Origin: Chloroflexota bacterium
GTDB taxonomy: Bacteria > Chloroflexota > Anaerolineae > Anaerolineales > Villigracilaceae
Assembly: GCA_016191895.1 (NCBI GenBank)
Contig: JACPVD010000311.1
Coordinates: 1 to 8,501 of the forward strand
Direction: 5' to 3'
DNA length: 8,501 nucleotides
Positions 1 to 6,482 of the stretch are shown piece by piece; position 1 is the stretch's first letter, and the number at the start of each line of letters is the position of its first letter. The notes beneath the pieces are model-generated. The model was not told the origin of the DNA and did no database searches. It worked only from the letters and a program-made list of their open reading frames with translations. Made by a program: the position numbers and the translations under genes.

Positions 1-297
1 GTAGTACACGGTCGATGCGGCGGATGGCAAAACGACCACAGCGGAAGCAAGCAATGCAAACGCGCCGAAACCGATCCATGCGGCGGGCTGTCTTTGCTGA
101 AGCCAGGATTGGAATTTGGGGAATGATTCGTAGAGAAGGTACGCGATCGCAATCGCGGGCACAACGACCAGAAACATACGATCGGATGCGTTTTCGTATC
201 CCGAGTAGTTAAAGTAGATCACCGCCGATGAAAAACTGAGGATCGACGCGATGAGCAGGCTTCCCCCCGCCCGAAGCAGGAATTGCAAAAATTTCAT
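1..297 (-). CDS. N-terminal fragment of a multi-pass membrane protein, function unknown
   Basis: An open frame runs from an ATG at 297-295 to the left edge without a stop (99 codons), so the gene is truncated by the window. It begins MKFLQFLLRAGG. Hydrophobic stretches at about residues 11-28, 41-56 and 73-92 are consistent with three membrane segments separated by short polar loops (NYSGYENASDR; ESFPKFQSWLQQRQ). The start is supported by GGAG on the minus strand (303-309 region), 8 nt upstream of the ATG. Nothing in the visible part identifies a family. Polyprenyl-linked glycosyltransferases and O-antigen ligase-like proteins are possible but unsupported. The gene is real with fair confidence; the function is unknown. 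Confidence 0.7.
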   Translation of the reverse strand, partial: MKFLQFLLRAGGSLLIASILSFSSAVIYFNYSGYENASDRMFLVVVPAIAIAYLLYESFPKFQSWLQQRQPAAWIGFGAFALLASAVVVLPSAASTVYY

Positions 298-326
298 TCA
301 GTGATCTCCAGCAACGGATGAACGGA

Positions 327-380
327 CTCCAACGACTCCAGTCGTTGGAGGCGTGATGTCCAAAGCCGAAGACTTTGGAC
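327..380. repeat. Two adjacent intergenic hairpins
   Basis: The 94-base gap between the membrane-protein gene and the small gene holds two inverted repeats. The first has an 11-bp stem (327-337 with 340-350) around a 2-base CC centre. The second has an 8-bp stem, GTCCAAAG (358-365) with CTTTGGAC (373-380), and a 7-base loop. Neither is followed by a clear T tract, although the pair lies downstream of the small minus-strand gene and could act in termination or mRNA stability. The CC-centred layout recurs at 6167-6194, which suggests a dispersed hairpin family. Confidence 0.6.
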
Positions 381-391
381 TCCAAATACGG

Positions 392-565
392 TTATTTCAA
401 CGAGCGGACGAGCTGGAGAAATTCGACCCATTCCTCGTGGAAGAAATGCACGGTGACGTTGTTGAGTTCGATGTGATAGGTGACTTCGCCGTCGGGTTCT
501 TCGGCGCGCCAGGCGATGAAGTTTTCGGTTTCGGCGATGGTTTGGGTGACAGTTTCATTACTCAT
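392..565 (-). CDS. 57-aa acidic protein of unknown function
   Basis: The frame encodes MSNETVTQTIAETENF and so on, ending ...FLQLVRSLK. I chose the ATG at 565-563 because a strong AAGGAG lies 7-8 nt upstream (572-578). A longer in-frame start at 604 has no such site. The product is soluble, with many Glu, Asp, Asn and Thr residues. An apparent alternation of beta-type stretches (ENFIAWRAEE; GEVTYHIELNNVTVHFF) is followed by a C-terminal helix (HEEWVEFLQLVRSL), which suggests a small alpha/beta fold. No signal peptide, membrane segment or metal motif is visible. I do not recognise the family. The good ribosome binding site and the sensible composition argue that it is a real gene. It lies downstream of the AI-2E transporter gene on the same strand, 112 nt away. 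Confidence 0.65.
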   Translation of the reverse strand: MSNETVTQTIAETENFIAWRAEEPDGEVTYHIELNNVTVHFFHEEWVEFLQLVRSLK

Positions 566-613
566 GGGGATTCTCCTTGGGAATTCGATGGATTCTATTC
601 GCATGCGCTTCGA

Positions 614-636
614 CTGGTTTCGACAGGCTCAACCAG
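614..636. repeat. Short intergenic inverted repeat
   Basis: CTGGTT (614-619) pairs with AACCAG (631-636) around an 11-base centre reading TCGACAGGCTC. It sits between the stop of the AI-2E transporter gene and the start of the 57-aa gene. There is no adjacent T run, so I do not call it a terminator. From memory, related TTTCGACAGGCTCAA-type elements are common dispersed intergenic repeats in Anaerolineae genomes; I cannot check this here. Confidence 0.4.
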
Positions 637-677
637 CAGCGCAGCGCGTATGTATCGAGGAAAAGACAAAGGGGAGG

Positions 678-1955
678 TCACTTTCCTTTATTGCGGTTCA
701 GGCTGAGGGTCCGCAGGAAGCGGCGGATCGAAACGAGAATCCTCGAGCCGGGCGGCGGCGCGGGATGCGATTCCTGTTCGGGCCATGGATCCAGGTCCAG
801 CATTTTCCGCATGGTGTATTTCCATAATAGGGTTGCAGTGGCGAGGATGGGCGCAGCAACGACGACCCCAAGCAGGCCGAATAAATTAGCGGCGACAATG
901 GCGGCGACAAGGACGGCGGCGGGATGAACCTTGAGCGCGTCGGAAAGGATGCGCGGGGAAACAACGTTATCGAATATCTGGTCGATCAGCAGGGCGATGG
1001 CGAGGACAAGCAATGTATATTGAAAGGGTTCGAGGCCGAAGAGTTTGAATGCCTGAAAATAGGCCACAAGCACAAGCACCGCCCAATTGACAGCGGGGCC
1101 AACATAGGGAACGAATCGCGCAAGCCCGGCTAGGAACGCAAGGCTCAAGGCGTAATGCACGCCCAGCACCGTCAGCACAATGGCGTATACAATGACTGCG
1201 AGGAAGAAGATGATGATCTGCCCGCGCATGAAGGCGTTCCATGTGCGTCCCAGTTCGCGGCTGAGGCGTTTGAAATCGTCGGCGTAGCCGGGAACGTCGA
1301 CAATAATCATGCGTTCGCGCAGGCCTCCGCTTTCCGCCAATACAAAGTAGGAAACGAGAATGACGAATAACGTCCAGCCGAGGAAGTTGGCCGCGCTGCC
1401 GGCCAGCGTGCTGACCAGCGCGCCGGTGCGGCTCAACAAAGGCTGCACCATGTCAAGCACCTGACTGCTGAGCGAGTTCAGGTCGAGGGCGCGGAAATCG
1501 ATTTTGAAGGGGCCGAATTGATAGACCTTGCCGGAAATACTTTCGATGAGTCCCGGCAGGGATGTGATCGCGTCCTGAATAATGGTGACCAGGCTTTGCA
1601 CCTGTTGCACCAGTCCCACCCCGCCGAGGGTGAGCAGTCCAAGCAAAAGAAAAATGATCACAAGATAGATCAGCCCGACAGACGCATTCCACGAGAGACC
1701 GACTTTATGCTGGAGAAGACTTGCAATGGGATGAAATAAGTACGCCAGCAGGAGCGCGATCAAAAGCGGGGAGATGATGAACTGGAATTTAACCAGCAAC
1801 GCGCCGACGATGACGACGACGGTCAATGCGACGACGAGTTTGGTGGTCGCGCCCCACGATGGGGAGGGGACATGTTCCGCGGTTGGCGGCTTGGGGTCTT
1901 CGATCTCCGTCCGTTTTCGGAGCGGATTTATCCTGGTTGTTTGTGTTTTCGCCAT
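678..1955 (-). CDS. AI-2E family transporter (PF01594-type membrane protein)
   Basis: A 425-residue polytopic inner-membrane protein. After a charged N-terminal tail (about residues 1-35) come two hydrophobic segments (38-75), then one at 93-116, an extracytoplasmic-type amphipathic region (117-185), and further segments at about 190-207, 246-267, 268-300, 313-327 and 346-378. Family hallmarks are visible: RFVPYVGP at about 280-287, and QIFDNVVSPRI...KVHP at about 326-345, followed by a Gly/Ala-rich last membrane segment (LFGLLGVVVAAPI). The family, often labelled AI-2E transporter or PerM/YdiK/YhhT, includes exporters and ion antiporters, so the substrate cannot be assigned. The ATG at 1955 was chosen because CGGAG lies about 7 nt upstream. 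An in-frame TTG at 1979 would add eight residues but lacks support. The C-terminal tail is charged and proline-rich. Confidence 0.9.
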   Translation of the reverse strand: MAKTQTTRINPLRKRTEIEDPKPPTAEHVPSPSWGATTKLVVALTVVVIVGALLVKFQFIISPLLIALLLAYLFHPIASLLQHKVGLSWNASVGLIYLVIIFLLLGLLTLGGVGLVQQVQSLVTIIQDAITSLPGLIESISGKVYQFGPFKIDFRALDLNSLSSQVLDMVQPLLSRTGALVSTLAGSAANFLGWTLFVILVSYFVLAESGGLRERMIIVDVPGYADDFKRLSRELGRTWNAFMRGQIIIFFLAVIVYAIVLTVLGVHYALSLAFLAGLARFVPYVGPAVNWAVLVLVAYFQAFKLFGLEPFQYTLLVLAIALLIDQIFDNVVSPRILSDALKVHPAAVLVAAIVAANLFGLLGVVVAAPILATATLLWKYTMRKMLDLDPWPEQESHPAPPPGSRILVSIRRFLRTLSLNRNKGK

Positions 1956-2003
1956 GGTGAAACTCCGGGCATTTTCCAATTGAGTGCGGGTATTTTACAA
2001 CAT

Positions 2004-2042
2004 ATTAAACAAAATGCCCCGCGAGTTTGAACTCACGGGGCA
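2004..2042 (-). terminator. Intrinsic terminator of the FHA gene
   Basis: TGCCCCG (2015-2021) pairs with CGGGGCA (2036-2042), and GAGTT pairs with AACTC inside, with one c/a mismatch and a 2-base centre. Read on the minus strand, the hairpin is followed by TTTTGTTTAAT, a T-rich tail. It lies 15 bases beyond the stop codon of the FHA gene, which is the expected place for a Rho-independent terminator. Confidence 0.8.
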
Positions 2043-2057
2043 GGAGCGGCAAATGGA

Positions 2058-2618
2058 TTAGCACCCGGAAATGAAGGGGAAGAAGGTACACCACAAGCGG
2101 TTGGCGTCTATCACCCAGAGCGTGATCGCGCACAGGCAGATGAATCCCAACACACCCACGCCGATGTAAACGGGAAGCAGGTTTGTCTTTTTGGCGGGTG
2201 GAGGGCTGTAGTAATCGGGCGCGGCATAGGCCGGAGCAGGGGGAGGCGGAGCCTGCATGGGCGGGGGAGAGACTCGCGCCGACTTTCGCGGAGAGGCCAT
2301 GGTGGCGCCGGGATCGAGATTGACCGCGTCGTACATGAGAACGATCTGTTCGCCGAGCGAGATCACGTCACCGGGTTTGAGCACCACCGGGCCAGCCAGC
2401 CGCTGTCCGTTGACAAATGTCCCGTTGGTGGAGCCGAGGTCTTCCAGCACATATTTGCCGCCCTGAAAGGAAAGGCGCGAATGTTTGCGGGAGATTTCAG
2501 CGTCGTTAATTGCAACATGATTGGACGGATCGCGGCCGAGAATCAACTGGTCCCCTTCGAGAGGGAAGGTCACGCCCGGTGTGGGACCCGAACGCATCAC
2601 AAATTGAAATTGAGACAT
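2058..2618 (-). CDS. FHA-domain protein with a C-terminal membrane anchor
   Basis: A 186-residue protein. Residues about 4-97 form a forkhead-associated domain, which binds phosphothreonine peptides. The conserved residues are visible: LILGRD (Arg29), SRKHSRL (Ser44, His46) and LGSTNGTFVNG (Asn65). A Pro/Ala-rich linker follows (about 105-143, with runs such as PPPMQAPPPPAPA). A single hydrophobic helix at about 148-170 is followed by a short tail ending ISGC. The topology therefore suggests a cytoplasmic FHA domain tethered to the membrane by its C terminus. The start at ATG 2618 is supported by a GGAGG just upstream and by the promoter at 2664-2692, which would lie inside any longer version. 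No Ser/Thr kinase is in the window, so the phosphorylated partner is unknown. The gene has its own promoter and terminator and is probably monocistronic. Confidence 0.88.
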   Translation of the reverse strand: MSQFQFVMRSGPTPGVTFPLEGDQLILGRDPSNHVAINDAEISRKHSRLSFQGGKYVLEDLGSTNGTFVNGQRLAGPVVLKPGDVISLGEQIVLMYDAVNLDPGATMASPRKSARVSPPPMQAPPPPAPAYAAPDYYSPPPAKKTNLLPVYIGVGVLGFICLCAITLWVIDANRLWCTFFPFISGC

Positions 2619-2663
2619 TGTTTTCCTCCAAATGAAGAAAATTGCAAAGAAGACTTTAGCCTG

Positions 2664-2692
2664 AGTGTACAATTTTCAGGCAAAGTTGTCAA
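2664..2692 (-). promoter_or_regulatory. Sigma70-type promoter of the FHA gene
   Basis: On the minus strand, a perfect TTGACA (2692-2687) is followed by a 17-base spacer and TACACT (2669-2664). A transcript would start near 2657, about 40 nt before the ATG at 2618. The spacing and hexamers fit the bacterial housekeeping sigma factor. The upstream flank toward 2700 is A/T-rich. Confidence 0.75.
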
Positions 2693-2745
2693 ATATCCGT
2701 CTTCGCGGGTGTGGAATATTTTTTCGGCAATTGGTCCCGTACCTT

Positions 2746-2812
2746 TTCAAAAAGAAGGGGGAAGTGGGGTGTTTTGAGCGCGCGAAGCGCGCTCAAAACA
2801 CCCCACACCCCA
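2746..2812. repeat. 67-bp palindromic dispersed repeat, copy A
   Basis: A perfect 20-bp inverted repeat (2764-2783 with 2787-2806) is separated only by GAA. It is flanked by a purine-rich arm, ttcaaaaagaaggggg, on the left and acccca on the right. An almost identical element lies at 6216-6281 in the opposite orientation. Read on the minus strand, the hairpin is followed by a pyrimidine-rich stretch (TTCCCCCTTCTTTTTG), so this copy could serve as the terminator of the kinase operon, whose last stop is at 2912. No coding sequence is present between 2693 and 2911 apart from this element and smaller hairpins. Confidence 0.85.
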
Positions 2813-2878
2813 GTTTAGTGAGAGGATGCAAAGTGCGACTTTCCGAAATTTTAAACCACACCCCCTTCGCAAACGGAG

Positions 2879-2899
2879 TCCCAAAGTTCTACTTCGGGA
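2879..2899. repeat. Small imperfect hairpin downstream of the kinase gene
   Basis: TCCC(a)AAGT-type left arm (2879-2887) and ACTT(c)GGGA right arm (2891-2899) pair around TCT, with one mismatch in the middle of the stem. It lies 13 bases beyond the stop of the histidine kinase gene. It has no T tract. It resembles the other short intergenic hairpins in this window in composition (CCAAAGT/ACTTNGG), so it is probably a degenerate repeat. Confidence 0.35.
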
Positions 2900-2911
2900 T
2901 GTTTCGCAAGA

Positions 2912-4156
2912 TTACCGTTTCGCGGCTTTCCTGATCTCGGGATCGATCACGATCTTGGGCTGGGTTTTGCCGGTGTAGCGCGGCAAATAGGCCGAGAACA
3001 CCGTTCCAACGCCGATCTTGCTCTTCACTTCGATCCGTCCGCCGTGCCCGTAGATGATTTGCTTGCAGATGGAAAGCCCCAACCCGGTGCCGGTGACGCG
3101 GCCTTCGTGTTCGCGCACGCGATAGAACTTCTGAAACAAATGCGGAATGGATTCTTCCGGGATGCCGAGGCCGGTATCCTGCACAAAGATGGCGACTTCC
3201 TTTTCGGAGGTTTCCACGCGCAACAGCACGGTTCCGTTGGGGCGGTTGTATTTGATGGCATTGCTAACCAAATTCAACATCACCTGCTTGATCTTGTCAC
3301 GGTCGGCTTCGAGTAGGGGCAGTTCATCCGGCGACTCGACGCGAATCTGAATGTTATCTTCCAGCGCCTTCGAGGCCATCACATCCTTGCACTCGTAGAT
3401 CAGGTCTGCAACGCTGAAGGTGGTCTTGCGGAATTGCACACGGCCCGATTCGAGCCGGGCGAGGTCGAGGAACGAAGATGCCAGCGAATTCAGCCGCATG
3501 GTTTCTGTGTGGATGTTATTGATGATCTGATCGCGCTGTTCCTGCGACATTTCAGGCCGCAGGAGCAAATAGGTTGCCGTGCTTAGCGATGACAGCGGCG
3601 TGCGCAATTCGTGGACGAACTCAGAGATCAAGTCCGATTGCTGGAATAAACGCGCGTTCTCGATGGCGACCGCGGCCTGCGCACCCAGCACCAACAGCAT
3701 CGACTCGTCCTGGTCGGTGAATTTTCCCTTGGGTTTGTTGATCGCCTCCAGCACGCCGACGATCTTGTTCTTGGTAACGAGCGGGATTCCCAAAAGAGAT
3801 TCGGTGGAAAGCCCCGTGGCCTCCTCCACATTCGAGAAAAAACGCGGATCGTTGTGCGCATCGGTCAGGCGGACGGTCTGGCGGTTGTTCACGATCCAGC
3901 CGGCGATGCTCCCTTCGAGCGGGACGATGATTCCGCGTCGTGTGGCGTCGTCCATGTTGGTGGCGACTTGAAAATACAATTGCCGCGACGTATCGTCATA
4001 CAGTAGAATCGACGCGGCTTCCGCGCCGCTGATCTCCGCCGCGGCGTGGACGATGCGCGAGAGCAGGATGTCCAAATCGAGGGTCGAGGCGAGATCGCGT
4101 GCAATATCGATCAGGCGGCGATAACTATCGAGTCGTTCCGTTTTAATTTCAGCCAT
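2912..4156 (-). CDS. GAF-domain sensor histidine kinase, soluble
   Basis: A 414-residue cytoplasmic kinase. A GAF sensor domain covers about residues 15-172 (it ends ...LVLGAQAAVAIENARLFQQ, a typical GAF C terminus). It is joined to a HisKA dimerisation domain with the phospho-acceptor motif FVHELRTPLSSL (His182). The HATPase domain has the N box NLVSNAIKYN (about 295-304), G1 box DTGLGIP (327-333) and G2 box GTGLGLS (356-362), so all catalytic boxes are intact. No membrane segment is present, so the signal is probably intracellular (a small molecule or redox state bound by GAF). It is the last gene of the operon. Its ATG lies inside the end of the sirtuin gene (8-base overlap), with a GGAGAG upstream. 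Its likely partner is the receiver domain encoded first in the same operon. A start six codons upstream is possible. Confidence 0.93.
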   Translation of the reverse strand: MAEIKTERLDSYRRLIDIARDLASTLDLDILLSRIVHAAAEISGAEAASILLYDDTSRQLYFQVATNMDDATRRGIIVPLEGSIAGWIVNNRQTVRLTDAHNDPRFFSNVEEATGLSTESLLGIPLVTKNKIVGVLEAINKPKGKFTDQDESMLLVLGAQAAVAIENARLFQQSDLISEFVHELRTPLSSLSTATYLLLRPEMSQEQRDQIINNIHTETMRLNSLASSFLDLARLESGRVQFRKTTFSVADLIYECKDVMASKALEDNIQIRVESPDELPLLEADRDKIKQVMLNLVSNAIKYNRPNGTVLLRVETSEKEVAIFVQDTGLGIPEESIPHLFQKFYRVREHEGRVTGTGLGLSICKQIIYGHGGRIEVKSKIGVGTVFSAYLPRYTGKTQPKIVIDPEIRKAAKR

Positions 4157-4925
4157 GTAGCACTCTCTCCGCAATCGCAGGGATGATCACTGCGACATCC
4201 TCCATAATGGCGACGTCGGCGCGAACGTTCAAATAAGTCGGCGTATTGTTGACAATGATCAGGTGCGCGCCCCTGTCCAGCGCCTGCATCGGCAACCCGG
4301 CTACCGGCAGGACTTCCAATGAAGAACCGGCAACCAGCATCAGGTCGCATTGACGCGCGTCGCGCTGGGCATGAAACCACGCCGCCTGCGGCAATTGCTC
4401 GCCGAAGAGAATTACGTCCGGTTTGAGAATCCCCGCGCACATTGGACAATGTGGAATTTTGCCTGTTTCGACGAATGAAGCCAGATATGGCGCGGCTTCT
4501 GCTTGATGATAACACTGCGTGCATGACAGGGTATTCATTGTGCCATGCATTTCGATCACGTTTTGCGAGCCCGCTTTCTGGTGCAGGGTATCGATGTTTT
4601 GCGTGACGATGGAATGGATGCGCCCCGCCCTTTCGAGTTCGCTCATGGCATGGTGCGCGGAGTTGGGTTTTGCGTTGAAGATTTGATTCGCCAGCGGGCG
4701 AAACCATTGAAAGAATTTTTCCGGCGCGGTGCGAAACGAGGTCAGCGACGCGACTTCCAGCGGTTCATCCTTCGACCATAAACCTGTTCCCGTGGAACGG
4801 AAATCGGGTATCCCCGACGGCGTGGACAGGCCGGCGCCGGTCAATACAACGGCATGTTTGGATTGGCGAAACAATTCCGCCGCATATTCGATCGACGCTT
4901 GAATCTGTTCCGAAAAGGGGATCAT
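4149..4925 (-). CDS. cobB: Sirtuin, NAD-dependent protein deacylase (CobB/Sir2 type)
   Basis: A 258-residue protein of normal length for bacterial sirtuins. It removes acyl groups from lysine side chains using NAD+, releasing nicotinamide and O-acyl-ADP-ribose. The NAD-binding motifs GAGLSTPSGIPDFRS (30-44) and TQNID (108-112), the catalytic His127 in MHGT, the zinc-binding cysteines Cys135, Cys138, Cys160 and Cys163, and the GSSLEVLPVAGLP loop (200-212) are all present. The Tyr-x-x-Arg pair that gives E. coli CobB its desuccinylase activity is not seen where I would expect it (FFQWFRPLANQI), so plain deacetylation is more likely. The start codon overlaps the stop of the upstream response-regulator gene as ATGA, and its own end overlaps the kinase gene. 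It is thus the middle gene of a coupled two-component operon, which suggests NAD-linked control of the pathway. Confidence 0.95.
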   Translation of the reverse strand: MIPFSEQIQASIEYAAELFRQSKHAVVLTGAGLSTPSGIPDFRSTGTGLWSKDEPLEVASLTSFRTAPEKFFQWFRPLANQIFNAKPNSAHHAMSELERAGRIHSIVTQNIDTLHQKAGSQNVIEMHGTMNTLSCTQCYHQAEAAPYLASFVETGKIPHCPMCAGILKPDVILFGEQLPQAAWFHAQRDARQCDLMLVAGSSLEVLPVAGLPMQALDRGAHLIIVNNTPTYLNVRADVAIMEDVAVIIPAIAERVLHG

Positions 4926-6094
4926 CGAAGTTTTTCGCGTTCGAGAATCGAATCGGCGAGGGTAAGCAGTTGGCGGCAGGTGATATTCGTCGGTTGGGAG
5001 AGCACGGCCGGCATTTGCATACGCGTGGCTTGGATGAAGGCTTCGGGCGCGGGGGTGAGTGTGGCGGCAATCGAATGGCCGAGCATCTCCTGCGCCTGCG
5101 ATAACTGCATTTGAGCGTCGGTGCGGATGCGGTGATTCAGAATCACGCTGATGCTTGATCGGTCGATTTGTAGATTCGCCATCTCGTCGATCAACATCCT
5201 TGTGTGCTGAATGGAACCCGGCACACCCTCCACCACGACGATTCGTTCATTGCACATGGGCAGCACCCTTTGCGCAAACAAGGGAAGGCTGTTCCCCAAA
5301 TCGAGCACGATAAACCGTGCCATCGTCGCAAGGCGCGAAACAATCACTTCGTAATTTTGAACCTGCCCCACCAGCGCCACGTCGCGCGGATTTTCGGAGG
5401 CAAGAAAAAGTTTCAACCCCGAAATATGATGCATAATGAAAGATTCGACCTTCTCGCGTGTTATCTCGGCAACCGTGCCCTGCAACAATTCCGTCAATCC
5501 CTTTTGATTGGGCGCGCCGAGATCGATGCCGAGCGTGCCCTGCCCCGGAATCAGTTCCGCCAGGATTACGTCGCCCTGCGTGCGCGAAAACAGCCCGGCC
5601 GCCAGGTTGGCCGCCACCGATGTAACGCCCAATCCGCCGCGGGCGGAGATCACCCCGACGACATATCCCTTCTTTTCGTTGACCGGCGGCGATGCTTCCA
5701 CAACATCCGCTGAATCTTTTTTTGCCGCGCGCGACAGCAACGACTTCACATGCGCCTGCAATTCGTTGGGATGCGTGGGCTTGGTCAGGTAATCGTCGGC
5801 GCCGGCTTCGAAGCCGGTTACTTTATCGTCGAGCTGGGTTTTTGCGGTGAACATCAATATGGGAATATCAACCGTAGCCGGGTTCTTGCGCAGGCGGCGC
5901 GTCACCTCGTAGCCGTCCATATCCGGCATCATCACGTCCAGCAAAATCAGGCTGGGGCGTTCCTCCAGCGCTTTTGCCAGCCCCTGCATCCCGTTGGACG
6001 CCGCGCTGATGTCATATCCCTGCTTTTGCAGCATCAATCCCACCAGTTTTAGCGTATCCACATCGTCGTCAATAATAAGAATTTTTTCTGTCAT
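4922..6094 (-). CDS. Response regulator fused to a CpaE/TadZ-like MinD-type ATPase domain
   Basis: A 390-residue two-domain protein. Residues 1-122 are a CheY-type receiver: acidic pocket Asp9-Asp11, phospho-acceptor Asp53 in LLDVMMPDMDG, Thr83 and Lys105 in LTKP. After a linker (123-143), residues about 145-390 resemble the MinD/ParA-type domain of CpaE/TadZ proteins, which localise type IV/Tad pilus machinery in other bacteria. The P-loop reads SARGGLGVTSVAANLA (150-165): the Walker A lysine is replaced by Val157, so ATP hydrolysis may be lost. A Walker B-like IVLDLGN lies at 262-268. The start at ATG 6094 is preceded by AGAGGCG. A longer start at 6130 would fall inside the probable -10 box. 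It is the first gene of the operon and the likely phosphorylation partner of the kinase. No pilus genes are nearby, so the output role is unclear. Confidence 0.9.
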   Translation of the reverse strand: MTEKILIIDDDVDTLKLVGLMLQKQGYDISAASNGMQGLAKALEERPSLILLDVMMPDMDGYEVTRRLRKNPATVDIPILMFTAKTQLDDKVTGFEAGADDYLTKPTHPNELQAHVKSLLSRAAKKDSADVVEASPPVNEKKGYVVGVISARGGLGVTSVAANLAAGLFSRTQGDVILAELIPGQGTLGIDLGAPNQKGLTELLQGTVAEITREKVESFIMHHISGLKLFLASENPRDVALVGQVQNYEVIVSRLATMARFIVLDLGNSLPLFAQRVLPMCNERIVVVEGVPGSIQHTRMLIDEMANLQIDRSSISVILNHRIRTDAQMQLSQAQEMLGHSIAATLTPAPEAFIQATRMQMPAVLSQPTNITCRQLLTLADSILEREKLR

Positions 6095-6129
6095 TTTCGC
6101 CTCTGCCGTTTGATTACAGTTGCAATCCA

Positions 6130-6135
6130 ATTATA
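6130..6135 (-). promoter_or_regulatory. Probable -10 box of the regulator-sirtuin-kinase operon
   Basis: On the minus strand a perfect TATAAT occupies 6135-6130, placing the transcript start near 6123, about 29 nt before the ATG at 6094. I see no good -35 hexamer 16-18 bases upstream (the sequence there is about ACAAAT). The promoter may therefore be weak or activator-dependent. The hairpin at 6167-6194 and repeat copy B lie just upstream. Confidence 0.5.
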
Positions 6136-6166
6136 ACGGACAATTCCCCGGTATTTGTTTGCTATG

Positions 6167-6194
6167 GAGTCAAAAGTCTCCAGACTTTTGACTC
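6167..6194. repeat. Perfect 13-bp-stem hairpin upstream of the operon
   Basis: GAGTCAAAAGTCT (6167-6179) is the exact reverse complement of 6182-6194, with only CC between. The layout (GTCT-CC-AGAC centre) matches the hairpin at 327-350 (GACT-CC-AGTC centre), although the outer arms differ. It sits about 30 bases upstream of the operon's -10 box, so it could be an operator, but its kinship with other hairpins here favours a dispersed repeat. Confidence 0.6.
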
Positions 6195-6215
6195 TCTGGG
6201 AGTTGCCATGAAAAT

Positions 6216-6281
6216 TGGGGTGTGGGGTGTTTTAAGCGCGCGAAGCGCGCTCAAAACACCCCACTTCCCCTTCTTTTTGAA
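6216..6281. repeat. 66-bp palindromic dispersed repeat, copy B
   Basis: This is the reverse-complement partner of the element at 2746-2812. The 20-bp arms are 6222-6241 and 6245-6264 around GAA, with one A/C mismatch (6234/6252). The purine/pyrimidine flank ttccccttctttttgaa (6265-6281) also matches copy A apart from one missing base. On the plus strand the hairpin plus pyrimidine tail looks terminator-like and would shield the ssrA promoter from upstream transcription. The 260 bases between the operon promoter and ssrA hold only this element, the 6167 hairpin, a 7-bp hairpin at 6299-6316 and the ssrA promoter. Confidence 0.85.
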
Positions 6282-6352
6282 TAGATACGATGTTTCTCGC
6301 GCCCAAATATGGGCGCATCACGGCAAATCCTAAAGAGCCAGGCTTTTGACTA

Positions 6353-6361
6353 TGCTATAAT
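6353..6361 (+). promoter_or_regulatory. Extended -10 promoter of ssrA
   Basis: TGCTATAAT at 6353-6361 is a perfect extended -10 element (TGn followed by TATAAT). Transcription would begin near 6368, leaving a leader of about 27 nt that contains a GC-rich hairpin (6368-6374 with 6381-6387). RNase P would then remove this leader at 6395. The TTGACT at 6346-6351 is too close to be the -35, and the expected -35 position has no good hexamer, as is usual for extended -10 promoters. Confidence 0.7.
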
Positions 6362-6482
6362 GCAAATGCGCGGGCGAAAACCTGCGCCATTACCGGGGAT
6401 GATCGGCTTCGACGGGAGAGGCTGGTTCCGGAATGCGAGCCGAGCGCGCACCGATCTCGATAACTCAGTGCAACCTTTAAGT

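Noticed and set aside
353..827. Plus-strand open frames of about 115 codons at 353-706 and 480-827
   Set aside because: They lie opposite the 57-aa gene and the end of the transporter gene, cross intergenic hairpins, lack ribosome binding sites and encode Arg/Gly-rich or low-complexity sequence typical of antisense shadows.
5204..5713. 169-codon plus-strand open frame
   Set aside because: It is the reverse-strand shadow of the response regulator/CpaE-like gene; the product is His/Arg/Gln-rich with no recognisable domain and the opposite strand has clear family motifs.
2746..6281. Composite transposon or insertion sequence bounded by inverted repeats
   Set aside because: No transposase or target-site duplication is visible between or beside the repeats, and the elements are self-palindromic, which fits REP/MITE-like or terminator elements better than IS ends.
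6346..6351. TTGACT as the -35 box of ssrA
   Set aside because: It is only four bases from the TATAAT, far too close for a -35/-10 pair; the TGnTATAAT extended -10 explains the promoter.
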